A DNA stretch of 64,000 nucleotides from Methylobacterium currus (lineage in GTDB: Bacteria; Pseudomonadota; Alphaproteobacteria; Rhizobiales; Beijerinckiaceae): positions 1,770,001-1,834,000 of the forward strand of contig NZ_CP028843.1 in assembly GCF_003058325.1 (NCBI RefSeq), in the 5' to 3' direction. Each line of letters starts with the position of its first letter. The stretch's first letter is position 1. This document shows positions 45,586 through 53,926 of this stretch, in pieces. The position numbers and the translations under genes were made by a program. Under the pieces are notes generated by a model. The model had not been told where the DNA came from. It did not search any database and saw only the letters and a program-made list of their open reading frames with translations.

Positions 45586-46092
45586 ATGCTGTTCCCGGCC
45601 GGCCCGAGCACGCCCGCCCACCCGGCGGGCGCCTACAGCTTCAACCGCCTGTTCGAGTGGGCCATGGCGGTCATGATGCTGCTGATCGCCGTGACGCTCG
45701 CGATGCCGGGCGACACCATGGAGCGCGCCGCGCTGAAGCCCATCGCCGATATCGGCTTCAACGAGGGCAACATGGCGTTCTTCTTCGGGGCGGTGGGCGT
45801 GCTGCGCGTCACCGCCCTCTGGCTGAACGGCCACATCAACAACGGGGTGACGAAGCCGAACGGGGCCAACATCCGAGCGGTCTGCTCCGGGCTCGGCGCC
45901 CTGGTGATGGGGCAGCTGACCCTCGCCCTGGTGGTCGACGCCTTCACGGCCGAGGCGCCCAGCTTCATCATCCCGGTCTTCGGGACCCTGACCATCTTCG
46001 AGGCGATCTCGTGCTACGTGGCCCGCCTCGACGCGGTGGATCGCAGGTCGCGGCTCGGCAGAGCCCTCGCTGCGCTGGAGCGTGTGAAATAG
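45586..46092 (+). CDS. hypothetical prophage membrane protein
   Basis: This 168-residue protein has four hydrophobic helices (about 25-42, 63-82, 100-120 and 125-145). No catalytic motif is seen. It lies between the holin-like gene and a small coiled-coil protein, so a lysis-module role (antiholin or accessory) is plausible but inferred. Confidence 0.6.
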   Translation: MLFPAGPSTPAHPAGAYSFNRLFEWAMAVMMLLIAVTLAMPGDTMERAALKPIADIGFNEGNMAFFFGAVGVLRVTALWLNGHINNGVTKPNGANIRAVCSGLGALVMGQLTLALVVDAFTAEAPSFIIPVFGTLTIFEAISCYVARLDAVDRRSRLGRALAALERVK

Positions 46093-46093
46093 C

Positions 46094-46447
46094 ATGGAGC
46101 ACCTGATCGCACTGCTCCCCCTGCTGTCGTCGATGCCGGCGCTGCAGGTCTTCGTCGGTGGCGCCGTTGCCGTCACGTGCGTCGCCATGGTCCTGAGGGC
46201 GAACAAGGACAAGCACGAGGTGCCGCCCCCGGCGCCGGGTTCGGTGGGTGACGCCATGGTGCATCTGCAAGGGCCGGCCGAGGTGCTGAGCATCCTGCGG
46301 GACCTGCGGGAGATTGGCCGCCAGCAGGTCGAGCACCTGGCCCGGGTCGCAGAATGCCAGCGGGCCGCCCGAGAGCAGCTGACGGCACAGACCGAATTGC
46401 TGCGCAGCATCGACCGGGAGCAGGTCCGCCATCACGGCCACGACTGA
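46094..46447 (+). CDS. hypothetical membrane-anchored coiled-coil protein
   Basis: This 117-residue protein has one N-terminal transmembrane helix (about 15-35) and a long helical segment (about 60-110) with heptad spacing. That is the form of an inner-membrane spanin subunit (i-spanin), but no partner o-spanin is evident. It starts 1 bp after the previous stop. It is the last recognisable prophage gene. Confidence 0.55.
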   Translation: MEHLIALLPLLSSMPALQVFVGGAVAVTCVAMVLRANKDKHEVPPPAPGSVGDAMVHLQGPAEVLSILRDLREIGRQQVEHLARVAECQRAAREQLTAQTELLRSIDREQVRHHGHD

Positions 46448-46513
46448 ACCCGGAACCCGACCTGCCGCCGGCCCGTTAGCCGGCGGATCTTCAAAGACCC
46501 GAGACCCCGCCTT

Positions 46514-46541
46514 CAGCCCCGCCGGCAGCCGCCGAGCGGGG
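46514..46541 (+). repeat. 28-bp direct repeat / terminator hairpin, copy 1
   Basis: CAGCCCCGCCGGCAGCCGCC followed by GAGCGGGG forms a CCCCGC/GCGGGG hairpin and is followed by TTCTTTG, so it can terminate the prophage operon. An identical 28 bp lies at 46966-46993. Confidence 0.7.
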
Positions 46542-46579
46542 TTCTTTGTTTGCGCGCCCGTGCCGTGTGGTGGAACAAC

Positions 46580-46768
46580 TCAAAGTCTTTTCTTTTTCAT
46601 AATGGCTCTAAATCGCTCATCGAGCCGATCACCAAGGTTGCCGACTAAATTACCAGGAACATAAAGTATATGAGCTATCATCCAGCAAAAATTTGCACCG
46701 CGACGCATCCATTTTGCTTTTGTTATATCGCGCATTCTGACACCTTTAGAGACGTTAAAAACAGCCAT
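46580..46768 (-). CDS. small hypothetical protein in AT-rich DNA
   Basis: This 62-codon frame has AT-rich codon use unlike the flanking prophage and contains MRRGANFCWMIAHILYVPGN, a possible membrane helix, plus a basic tail ending MKKKRL. The start is uncertain (internal Met 12). No family is recognised. It lies between the two copies of a 28-bp repeat, so it may have been acquired as a unit. Confidence 0.35.
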   Translation of the reverse strand: MAVFNVSKGVRMRDITKAKWMRRGANFCWMIAHILYVPGNLVGNLGDRLDERFRAIMKKKRL

Positions 46769-46965
46769 CGATCATTATTGTTGTCCTTTGATGTATGCGA
46801 TCATTTTACATGGGTTGCAATACCAGCTGCAACCAAGGCGCGCATCGCCGCCATTCAGGCGGCCAGTGGTCTGTCCCACACCCCTCCGACCGCGGCACGT
46901 CTAAGCCGGAACCGCCCCAACAGCAGCCTGTTAGCCGATCGCCTCACGAGGTGTCTTCCTTAACT

Positions 46966-46993
46966 CAGCCCCGCCGGCAGCCGCCGAGCGGGG
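46966..46993 (+). repeat. 28-bp direct repeat, copy 2
   Basis: This is identical to 46514-46541, 452 bp away. Here it is followed by CTTAATC, a poorer terminator tail. The DNA between the copies is AT-rich. No second gene can be supported in 46994-47378, which is AT-rich and probably carries the promoter of the secretion operon. Confidence 0.7.
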
Positions 46994-47378
46994 CTTAATC
47001 ATTTGCTGTCCTGAGATGTGGGCGGCCGACGGTGAAACCGCGATCAGCACCATCTATGGCGATTCGCACTTTATCGACGGTACCACTTTCGCGTCCATCC
47101 TTGATACGGCCTACCACTAAATGATTATCGACGAATGAGTGTTCGCCTATTTGAGTAATTTGCCGACTTACTGGCGGGGGTTACAATCTATACACAATAA
47201 TAACGTTCATAGAGCCCGGTCCGGCTGGCGTTAGTATTTGTTTAATTATGACCTTTGTCGACGTTATATTTTTCATTGGCAATATAACTAGCTAATGATT
47301 GATCAAATGTAGCCGCTGTCTGTCTTATAATTTCGAATATTCGCGATGTACTATGCAAGTCAATCAGAGGGGATGAAA

Positions 47379-49112
47379 GTGAGCGCGTTGAACACCCACA
47401 AACATCATGACTTTAACTTGCTTGAGGCTATGGGTGCGGGACGCAGAATAATTATCGCCTTATGGTTGTTTAGCGCTATTATAAATATTCTGTATTTAAC
47501 TGGATCATTCTACATGATGCAGATTTACGATCGAGTAATCCCAGGCCGCAGCGTCCCCACTTTGATCGCTTTATCTCTACTTGCTGTTTCTCTCTACACC
47601 GGGCAGGCTGCCCTGGACTTTTTCCGCAGTCGTGTCCTCTCGCGTCTTGCGCGCTCGCTTGACGAGCGCCTCAGCCCACGCGTTTTCGCACTGGTGGCCC
47701 GCCTGCCACTTTCACCGGGCGGCGTCGGCCTGCAGCCCCTACGTGACCTTGATCAGGTTCGCGGCTTTCTAGCAGGAGGCGGGCCCATCGGGTTCTTCGA
47801 CCTGCCATGGATGCCATTGTACCTCGCCATTTGCTTCCTCTTCCACCCATTGATTGGTCTAGCTGTTACAGTTGGTGCACTCGTCCTCGTTGTCTTCACT
47901 GCCTGCACTGAGGTCTCCACTCGTAAGCCGGTCAGAGAGGCCAACCAGCACGGTTCTGCGCGCAATAACCTTGCCGAGGCTTGCCGCCGCAATGCCGAAG
48001 TTATAGCTGCGATGGGCATGAGTTCGCACTTGTGTGTGCGCTGGGACGCAATCAACCGCAAGCACCTGGACAGTCACGAGCGTGCAGGCGATGTGGTGGG
48101 CGGTCTGGGTGGAGTCTCCAAGGTCGCACGCATGATGCTGCAGTCCGGTGTGCTCGGGCTCGGCGCATACCTCGTCATTCACGGCGAGGCGAGTTCCGGC
48201 ATCATCATTGCGGGCTCTATTCTCTCCGCTCGTGCGCTCGCGCCTCTAGAACAGGTCATAGCGCACTGGAAAAGCTTCGCCGGTGCTCGGCAGAGCTGGA
48301 AACGGTTACGCACACTTCTGGCCGACCATCCAGCGCCAGCTGACAAGCTTGCATTACGCAAGCCGGCTTCTCGCCTCTCGGTCGAGAGCGTCGGCTTGGT
48401 GCCGCCCAATTCCCAATCGCTTGTCGTGTCAGGTGTTTCGTTCGTGCTGACAAGTGGTAGCGGCCTTGGGATTATTGGCCCGAGCGCATCCGGCAAGTCG
48501 TCGCTCGCCCGCGGCCTAGTCGGCGTGTGGCACCCGGTTCGTGGCAGTGTGCGATTGGATGGAGCTACCCTCGACCAGTGGACACCCGAGGTGTTGGGGC
48601 AGCACATCGGCTACTTACCGCAGGACATAGAGCTATTCGATGGCACAATCGGGCAGAATATCGCCCGCTTCGCGCCCGCCCCTGAATCAGATGCTATCAT
48701 CAAGGCGGCCGAGCAGGCCGGAGTACACGAGCTGATAGTGCGGCTGCCGGATGGCTACGAGACCCGGATCGGCGAAGGTGGGATGGCTCTCTCCGGCGGA
48801 CAGCGCCAGCGTATCGCGCTAGCCCGGGCTCTCTACAATGAACCGTTTCTGGTGGTGATGGACGAGCCCAATTCGAACCTCGACGGCGAAGGCGAGCAGG
48901 CGCTCACGCAGGCCATCGCCGGGGTTCGCAAGCGAGGCGGCATCGTCGTCGTAATCGCACACCGACCAAGCGTGCTCGCGGCTGTCGACCAGGTTCTGAT
49001 TATGGCGCAGGGCCAAGTCCAGGCGTTCGGGCCCAAGGAGCAGATTATGCGGCCCGCGAAGCCAGCGAGTGCGCCGGCGTTCATCCAACCTGCCGCAGCA
49101 GGAGCTGCTTGA
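47379..49112 (+). CDS. type I secretion system ATP-binding/permease protein (PrtD-like)
   Basis: This protein of about 577 residues belongs to the PrtD/HlyB group without an N-terminal peptidase domain. Its membrane region (about 20-300) has RDLDQVRGFLAGGGPIGFFDLPWMPLYL-type motifs. The ATPase half carries Walker A GPSASGKSS, signature LSGGQRQRIALARAL and Walker B LVVMDEPNSNLD. GTG 47379 has AGAGGGG at ideal spacing; starts at 47346 and 47373 are also open. It energises one-step export across both membranes. It is first of a three-gene operon (ATPase, fusion protein, substrate); a TolC partner must be elsewhere. Confidence 0.93.
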   Translation: MSALNTHKHHDFNLLEAMGAGRRIIIALWLFSAIINILYLTGSFYMMQIYDRVIPGRSVPTLIALSLLAVSLYTGQAALDFFRSRVLSRLARSLDERLSPRVFALVARLPLSPGGVGLQPLRDLDQVRGFLAGGGPIGFFDLPWMPLYLAICFLFHPLIGLAVTVGALVLVVFTACTEVSTRKPVREANQHGSARNNLAEACRRNAEVIAAMGMSSHLCVRWDAINRKHLDSHERAGDVVGGLGGVSKVARMMLQSGVLGLGAYLVIHGEASSGIIIAGSILSARALAPLEQVIAHWKSFAGARQSWKRLRTLLADHPAPADKLALRKPASRLSVESVGLVPPNSQSLVVSGVSFVLTSGSGLGIIGPSASGKSSLARGLVGVWHPVRGSVRLDGATLDQWTPEVLGQHIGYLPQDIELFDGTIGQNIARFAPAPESDAIIKAAEQAGVHELIVRLPDGYETRIGEGGMALSGGQRQRIALARALYNEPFLVVMDEPNSNLDGEGEQALTQAIAGVRKRGGIVVVIAHRPSVLAAVDQVLIMAQGQVQAFGPKEQIMRPAKPASAPAFIQPAAAGAA

Positions 49113-50422
49113 TGCTGTCTCCCGTGCATCCCTTAACGCGGCGCTCCTTGCGCCGATCGATGATCGGCGGAAGTGCGGTGGCCACGTTGCTCATCTTCGG
49201 TCTCGGAGGATGGGCGGCTACTACAGACCTCGCTGGCGCGGTGATCGCGCCCGGAGTGCTCGTGGTCGAGACAAACGTCAAAAAAGTGCAGCATCCGACT
49301 GGCGGTGTCGTAGGCGAACTGAGGGTGCGTGAGGGCACGACGGTGCGCGCGGGTGAAATTCTGGTGCGCCTGGATGAAACGGTCACACGCGCCAATTTGA
49401 CCGTCGTCACCAAAGGGCAAGACGAATTCACCGCACGACAGTCTCGGCTTAAAGCCGAACAGAACGGCCAAGATATAATTCATTTTCCTGATGAGATGAT
49501 GCAGCGGATAGGCGAGCCAAGCATTGCCAGCCTGCTAGGTGAAGAGAAGCGCCTTTTTGAGATCCGTCGTACTGCTCGTGACGGCCAGAAATTGCAGCTA
49601 AAAGAACGCATATCTCAGCTCCGAGAGCAAATACAAGGTATGACTGATCAAGTTAGAGCTAAGCAAAGGGAAATTGATCTAATTGGAGAAGAACTAAAGG
49701 GAGTCCGCGATCTCTTCGCTAAGAACCTGATCCAGATCGCGCGAGTGACAGCACTGGAGCGGGATGCGGCTCGGCTAGTGGGAGAGCGCGGTGCCCTAAT
49801 ATCCTCGATTGCGCAAATCAGGGGTAAAGTGACCGAGACCGAACTCCAGATTTTGCAAGTGGAGCAAGATCTTCGGACCGAAGTGGGGAGGGAATTGGCG
49901 GAAATCAGGGGCAAGCTAGCCGAGTTAGTTGAGAAGCGGGTCGCGGCCGAGGACCAACTGAAGCGGGTAGAAATCCGGGCACCTCAGGATGGAGTTGTGC
50001 ATCAGCTCACAATTCACACAGTGGGCGGTGTCATCAGCCCTGGAGAACAGCTGATGCTGATCGTGCCACGTGCAGAGGCTTTGACAATAGAGGCGAAAAT
50101 ACAGCCTCATGATGTTGACCAAGTGCGTATTGGTAACAAGGCGGTACTTCGATTTTCAGCCTTTAATCAACGCACTACGCCAGAAGTTGCGGGCAGGATA
50201 AGCATGGTTGCGGCTGATATAAGTCATGATCAGAAAACCGGTGCAAGCTTCTACACAGTACGCATTCAGCCTGCAAGCGACGACCTTAAACGACTGCATA
50301 ATTTGCAGCTGGTTGCTGGCATGCCTGTTGAGAGCTTCATTCAAACAGGCGAGCGAACCGTAATCTCGTATTTAGTCAAACCGCTCGCAGATCAAGCTGC
50401 GAAAGCATGGAGGGAGAGATGA
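49112..50422 (+). CDS. type I secretion membrane-fusion protein (HlyD/PrtE-like)
   Basis: This 436-residue adaptor has one N-terminal transmembrane helix (about 17-40), a lipoyl-like half (NVKKVQHPTGGVVGELRVREG), a long coiled-coil hairpin (about 115-270, including REQIQGMTDQVRAKQREIDL) and a C-terminal beta-barrel (VGGVISPGEQLMLIVP). It bridges the ATPase and TolC in the periplasm. The ATG overlaps the ATPase stop (TGATG) with AGGAG upstream. GC content falls toward its 3' half. Confidence 0.93.
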   Translation: MLSPVHPLTRRSLRRSMIGGSAVATLLIFGLGGWAATTDLAGAVIAPGVLVVETNVKKVQHPTGGVVGELRVREGTTVRAGEILVRLDETVTRANLTVVTKGQDEFTARQSRLKAEQNGQDIIHFPDEMMQRIGEPSIASLLGEEKRLFEIRRTARDGQKLQLKERISQLREQIQGMTDQVRAKQREIDLIGEELKGVRDLFAKNLIQIARVTALERDAARLVGERGALISSIAQIRGKVTETELQILQVEQDLRTEVGRELAEIRGKLAELVEKRVAAEDQLKRVEIRAPQDGVVHQLTIHTVGGVISPGEQLMLIVPRAEALTIEAKIQPHDVDQVRIGNKAVLRFSAFNQRTTPEVAGRISMVAADISHDQKTGASFYTVRIQPASDDLKRLHNLQLVAGMPVESFIQTGERTVISYLVKPLADQAAKAWRER

Positions 50423-50497
50423 CATAAATCGAGGAGATTATCATCAGCTGTGACATGAAATGCATCTTTGCAATATCGATAAATGGGAGAGTATCCA

Positions 50498-52912
50498 ATG
50501 GCAAACGTGATATCTTTCTCCGAGACTGATCTTGAACGACTTTCCGGCGGGTCCGGAAAATTTTCTATCACATGGGATGACCTTTATATCGACAAAGCAG
50601 GTTCTGTAGGGGGGTCACTGGGGGGAGATCTCCTTAAAGTCTCTCTCGGTGCAGATTACGTCCTCAAGGGCGGCTTGATCGCCAAGATGGAAGGCGACCT
50701 CGGCACAGCAGGACTCCTTTATAATTTGGAGGGCCCAGGAAAAAATATTCAGACTAATAAAGACGGAACTACAATCATTGACACGTCAGGATGGCATGTA
50801 AGTTCTGCGAATTTGGATGTAAAAAGCTTCGATCCTGCATCATTCAAACTATCGGCCGATCTTAGTGCGGATATTGAACTTGCCGCCAAGGGCGACATAT
50901 CATCTCATCTTTCAGTTCATGAAGTCATTCCTGACCTAAAAACCAAAAATCCATTGTATAATCCAGCGGAATGGATAGAGGTTAAGACAAAAAACCCCCT
51001 CTACGATCCGAACGAATGGATTATCGTTGATGTTCTATTTGGTACCATCAAAACAAAGAATCCGTTTTATAACCCAACGGAGTGGCTGACGGCCAAAACC
51101 AAAAATCCACTCTACGATCCCAATGAGTGGATTATCGTTGAAGTTCAGGATATAAATATTGAGGCTGATATTATTCCAAAAATTGGTTTCAATACGGGCA
51201 AGTTAATCGATATTGAAGGATCTAAAAATCTATTCAAAATAGACTCGAGTAATATCAAGCCGTATACGTTTGATTTTGAGTATGGAAAAGTCGTCGCACA
51301 GGTTCCGCACCAAATAGTTGCTTCCTCCAATCAGCTCCTGCCAAGTGCTGACGGGTTGCCCGATTTGGTCACTTTCGGCTCGTCGCCTGCGCTTACGGCT
51401 TCGGTCGACATCATCAAGCTGATAGGAGCGGCATTCGGCATACCTCCTCAGGCGTTTTCCGACAAACAGGCAGTCAAAATCAACGACAACATAAACTTCT
51501 CAATCGATTATTCGATAGCAGAGGCTTTGGCCTCTGCAAACGTCAGCATCGGCCAAAGATCGACATTTCAGGCGCAGGACGTGTCAGTAAAAATGACAGC
51601 AAGCACCGGAGAAATAAAAAACGGACACTTAGGTGATAAATTTGAATTTGCTACTCCCAATTCTGGGAGCGGCGAAATCACGATTGATGCGGAATATACA
51701 TTAAATGGTGAGTTAAAAACAGAAACGGGCTTGCTTTTGCAGGGATCCATCGATCTGAAGGGTCTCGCGCTGGGGATCCAGGCTAATTTGAAGGCCAATA
51801 TTCTTGGTTACAATGTTGATGAACATTGGGACCAGAACCTCATAGGACCGCTATTTAATGAAAACGTTCAAGTCGGAGGAACAAGCGATCTCATCGTTCT
51901 AGATAGTCATACTAGTAAATATTCATTATCGACCACTCACGATACGTACAGAATTACGTATAATCACACAAATACAACAAACACCTATACCGATCGCCCC
52001 GGCGATGACTTTTATGATGGAAACACTGGCAATATTCTAGTTTCATATCAGGGTCCAGTAAAATCTTATACGGTAAATTATTCATCTGGATCGTACAAAG
52101 TCGGGTCTGGGTCTGATGGTCTAGATACTTTATTAAACGTGAAGAATATAGCTTTCGTTGACGGACAAATAATTTATGATCCAGACAGCCCGGCTTATCA
52201 AATTCATCGGTTATATGAGGCGGTGCTAGGAAGAGACCCGGACGGCCTCGGTCTCAGCTCTTGGACAAGTCAGCTCAGTCACGGTAAGAACCTTTCTGAT
52301 ATTGTGCCGGGTTTCACAAATTCGGCTGAATTTCAGAGTACCTATGGTGCGCTGGACGACAACCAATTTGTGACGCTGCTGTACCACAATGTACTTGACC
52401 GTACCCCGGATCAAGGAGGATTGCTGAATTGGACGAATCTGCTTTCATCTGGAGGAAATCGTTCAGAGGTAGTTCTCGGTTTTTCTGAAAGCGTCGAGTT
52501 CAAAAACAAGATATCGGCGGAAAATCCACAAGGTATTTGGTTGCAGGATCAAGAGGCAACGACCGCCGCGAGACTGTACTATGCGACGCTTGATCGCGCG
52601 CCCGATCCCGGTGGTCTCATCAATTGGACGCATGTTCTAGAATCGGGTGCGCCTCTGGAACAAGTTGTAAGCGGATTCACGCACTCTCAAGAGTTCCAGA
52701 CGCGCTATGGGGCTCTGGATGACAGTAGCTTCGTCGATCTCCTCTATGCCAACGTACTGGATCGAACTCCTGATCCAGAAGGTAAAACAAATTGGGTGAA
52801 CGCACTCTCACACGGTAGCAGTCGTGAACAGATCGTGTTGGGCTTCTCTGAGAGCTTGGAGTTCCAAATAAAAACTCAGCCCATGATGGATCACGGCATT
52901 CTTCTCGCATGA
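50498..52912 (+). CDS. large DUF4214 protein, probable type I secreted substrate
   Basis: This 804-residue protein has much lower GC than the rest of the window. It has no signal peptide. Residues 148-221 hold two 37-residue units, each with two KTKNP[LF]Y-x-P-x-EW motifs (starts at 148, 163, 185 and 200). The C-terminal part from about 567 has four DUF4214-type repeats of the form LYxxVLxRxPDxxGxxxW ... GFxxSxEF. Just before lies a beta segment ending FVDGQIIYDPDS. DUF4214 proteins are often exported by type I systems. The ATG at 50498 has GGGAG upstream, and the ATPase and fusion protein precede it. Adhesin or surface-layer function is inferred. Confidence 0.85.
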   Translation: MANVISFSETDLERLSGGSGKFSITWDDLYIDKAGSVGGSLGGDLLKVSLGADYVLKGGLIAKMEGDLGTAGLLYNLEGPGKNIQTNKDGTTIIDTSGWHVSSANLDVKSFDPASFKLSADLSADIELAAKGDISSHLSVHEVIPDLKTKNPLYNPAEWIEVKTKNPLYDPNEWIIVDVLFGTIKTKNPFYNPTEWLTAKTKNPLYDPNEWIIVEVQDINIEADIIPKIGFNTGKLIDIEGSKNLFKIDSSNIKPYTFDFEYGKVVAQVPHQIVASSNQLLPSADGLPDLVTFGSSPALTASVDIIKLIGAAFGIPPQAFSDKQAVKINDNINFSIDYSIAEALASANVSIGQRSTFQAQDVSVKMTASTGEIKNGHLGDKFEFATPNSGSGEITIDAEYTLNGELKTETGLLLQGSIDLKGLALGIQANLKANILGYNVDEHWDQNLIGPLFNENVQVGGTSDLIVLDSHTSKYSLSTTHDTYRITYNHTNTTNTYTDRPGDDFYDGNTGNILVSYQGPVKSYTVNYSSGSYKVGSGSDGLDTLLNVKNIAFVDGQIIYDPDSPAYQIHRLYEAVLGRDPDGLGLSSWTSQLSHGKNLSDIVPGFTNSAEFQSTYGALDDNQFVTLLYHNVLDRTPDQGGLLNWTNLLSSGGNRSEVVLGFSESVEFKNKISAENPQGIWLQDQEATTAARLYYATLDRAPDPGGLINWTHVLESGAPLEQVVSGFTHSQEFQTRYGALDDSSFVDLLYANVLDRTPDPEGKTNWVNALSHGSSREQIVLGFSESLEFQIKTQPMMDHGILLA

Positions 52913-52987
52913 CTGCTAACACATTTGCAATCGTTGTCTAGCGCTGACAACTCTGGCACGTTCCAGCGATCATCAACGAGCCTTCCA

Positions 52988-53017
52988 GCCCGCCCGGCCA
53001 AGCCGAGGCGGGCCTTT
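52988..53017 (+). terminator. intrinsic terminator after the secretion operon
   Basis: GCCCGCC (52988-52994) and GGCGGGC (53007-53013) pair around a 12-nt loop and are followed by CTTTTGT. It sits 76 bp after the DUF4214 stop. Confidence 0.75.
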
Positions 53018-53019
53018 TG

Positions 53020-53352
53020 TCAGCCTGTTGCTGACGGGATTTTTCTGATGTCTCCCACCCTCCGGTCATGGAGCATCCTGCCCAATGACGAGGCACGTCG
53101 CCCACCGTTGGGCGGCTCAGCGAAATCCTCCGGCGCCTCCCCGAACTGGCCCAGGATCGCGACGCTCTCCAGTTCGCACGTCTCATCATCCGCCACGATG
53201 CGCAGAGCCGCGGTGCCCGGCATCCGCCCGGCGATCGCCTCTGCGCGTTTGAGCGCTCCATTCTCCGTCGGCGCCACATCCCGGTTGCCCGGCCGCAGCC
53301 GCTTCCGGTGAATTTCGAACGTCTGCACCATGAACGTCGTCCGCATCCCCAT
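53020..53352 (-). CDS. conserved hypothetical protein beside umuDC
   Basis: This 110-residue protein contains MVQTFEIHRKRLRPGNRDVAPT then ALKRAEAIAGRMPGTAALRI, the pattern of short conserved alphaproteobacterial proteins of unknown function that I recall but cannot name. AGGAGATCG precedes the ATG at 53352. It is divergent from umuDC, with the LexA box 78 bp upstream of its start, so SOS control of this gene is possible. Confidence 0.65.
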   Translation of the reverse strand: MGMRTTFMVQTFEIHRKRLRPGNRDVAPTENGALKRAEAIAGRMPGTAALRIVADDETCELESVAILGQFGEAPEDFAEPPNGGRRASSLGRMLHDRRVGDIRKIPSATG

Positions 53353-53429
53353 AACGATCTCCTGATCCTGCCGTCCCCGCTCCGCACAGGCTCGAAGCTC
53401 GGCCTTGACCGGGAACCGCCGGCCTGTTT

Positions 53430-53444
53430 GTTCTCTTTGTGTTC
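53430..53444. promoter_or_regulatory. LexA box (alphaproteobacterial type)
   Basis: GTTCTCTTTGTGTTC is an exact GTTC-N7-GTTC site, the SOS operator of alphaproteobacteria. It lies 18 bp upstream of the umuD GTG, in the divergent region, so umuDC is expected to be LexA-repressed and DNA-damage induced. Confidence 0.85.
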
Positions 53445-53461
53445 TAACACGGAGGGCGCGC

Positions 53462-53926
53462 GTGAGTCTCTATCGGGTCGGTGCAGAGGCGGCAGACGCG
53501 GGCGGGCTCGTGCGGATCCCGTTCATGCTCCCGACCCTTTGCGCTGGCTTCCCGTCGCCCGCCGAGGACTTCATCGAGGGTGCGCTGGAGCTGCCCCGCT
53601 GGCTCGTGCCGAACCCGCCTGCCACCTTTATCTGGCGCGTGCGCGGCTGGTGCATGAAGGGCGCCGGCATCCACGACGAGGATTTGGCCGTGGTCGACCG
53701 CTCGCTGTCGCCTTCCTCCGGCGCCGTCGTGGTCGCGGTGGTCAACGGCGAGATGAGCCTGAAGCGCCTGGTCATGACCGGCAACCGGCTGGCGCTCACG
53801 TTTGACAATCCGGAGATGGACAAGGAGTTCGCGCTGGAGGACCTCGAGGAAGGCCTGCTCTGGGGCGTGCTGCTGTTCTCAGTGCGCTGGCACCACGTGA
53901 AGGCCCGGGCGAGCGTCCAGCGATGA
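53462..53926 (+). CDS. umuD: UmuD-like S24 protein with Cys in place of the catalytic Ser
   Basis: This 154-residue protein has the UmuD layout. The cleavage-site region is [12 protein letters not shown] (Ala28-Gly29), and Lys101 in NGEMSLKRL aligns with the general-base Lys97. The nucleophile position, Ser in the usual SGDSM, is here [12 protein letters not shown], so Cys64 replaces Ser and Trp replaces Asp. The protein is cleaved after RecA binding in known systems; whether this one cleaves is uncertain. GTG 53462 has GGAGGG upstream. It overlaps umuC by ATGA. Confidence 0.88.
   Translation: MSLYRVGAEAADAGGLVRIPFMLPTLCAGFPSPAEDFIEGALELPRWLVPNPPATFIWRVRGWCMKGAGIHDEDLAVVDRSLSPSSGAVVVAVVNGEMSLKRLVMTGNRLALTFDNPEMDKEFALEDLEEGLLWGVLLFSVRWHHVKARASVQR

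Larger units (their letters stand above)
36128..46447. mobile_element. cryptic prophage integrated at tRNA-Lys
   Basis: Starting at the tRNA-Lys att copy are an integrase and early genes on the minus strand, then a plus-strand set running from GapR-like and RuvC-like genes through head, tail-completion and lysis genes. Terminase, portal, major capsid, tape measure and baseplate genes are missing, and two genes are fused remnants. The right boundary is uncertain because no second att copy is visible; cargo to the right may belong to the same island. Confidence 0.7.

Noticed and set aside
46670..46963. A 97-codon plus-strand ORF in the AT-rich gap
   Set aside because: No ribosome site or domain, and it overlaps the minus-strand candidate; weaker than that ORF.
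52938..53450. A 170-codon minus-strand ORF overlapping the SOS region
   Set aside because: It covers the LexA box and the conserved 53020-53352 gene in another frame; composition is shadow-like.
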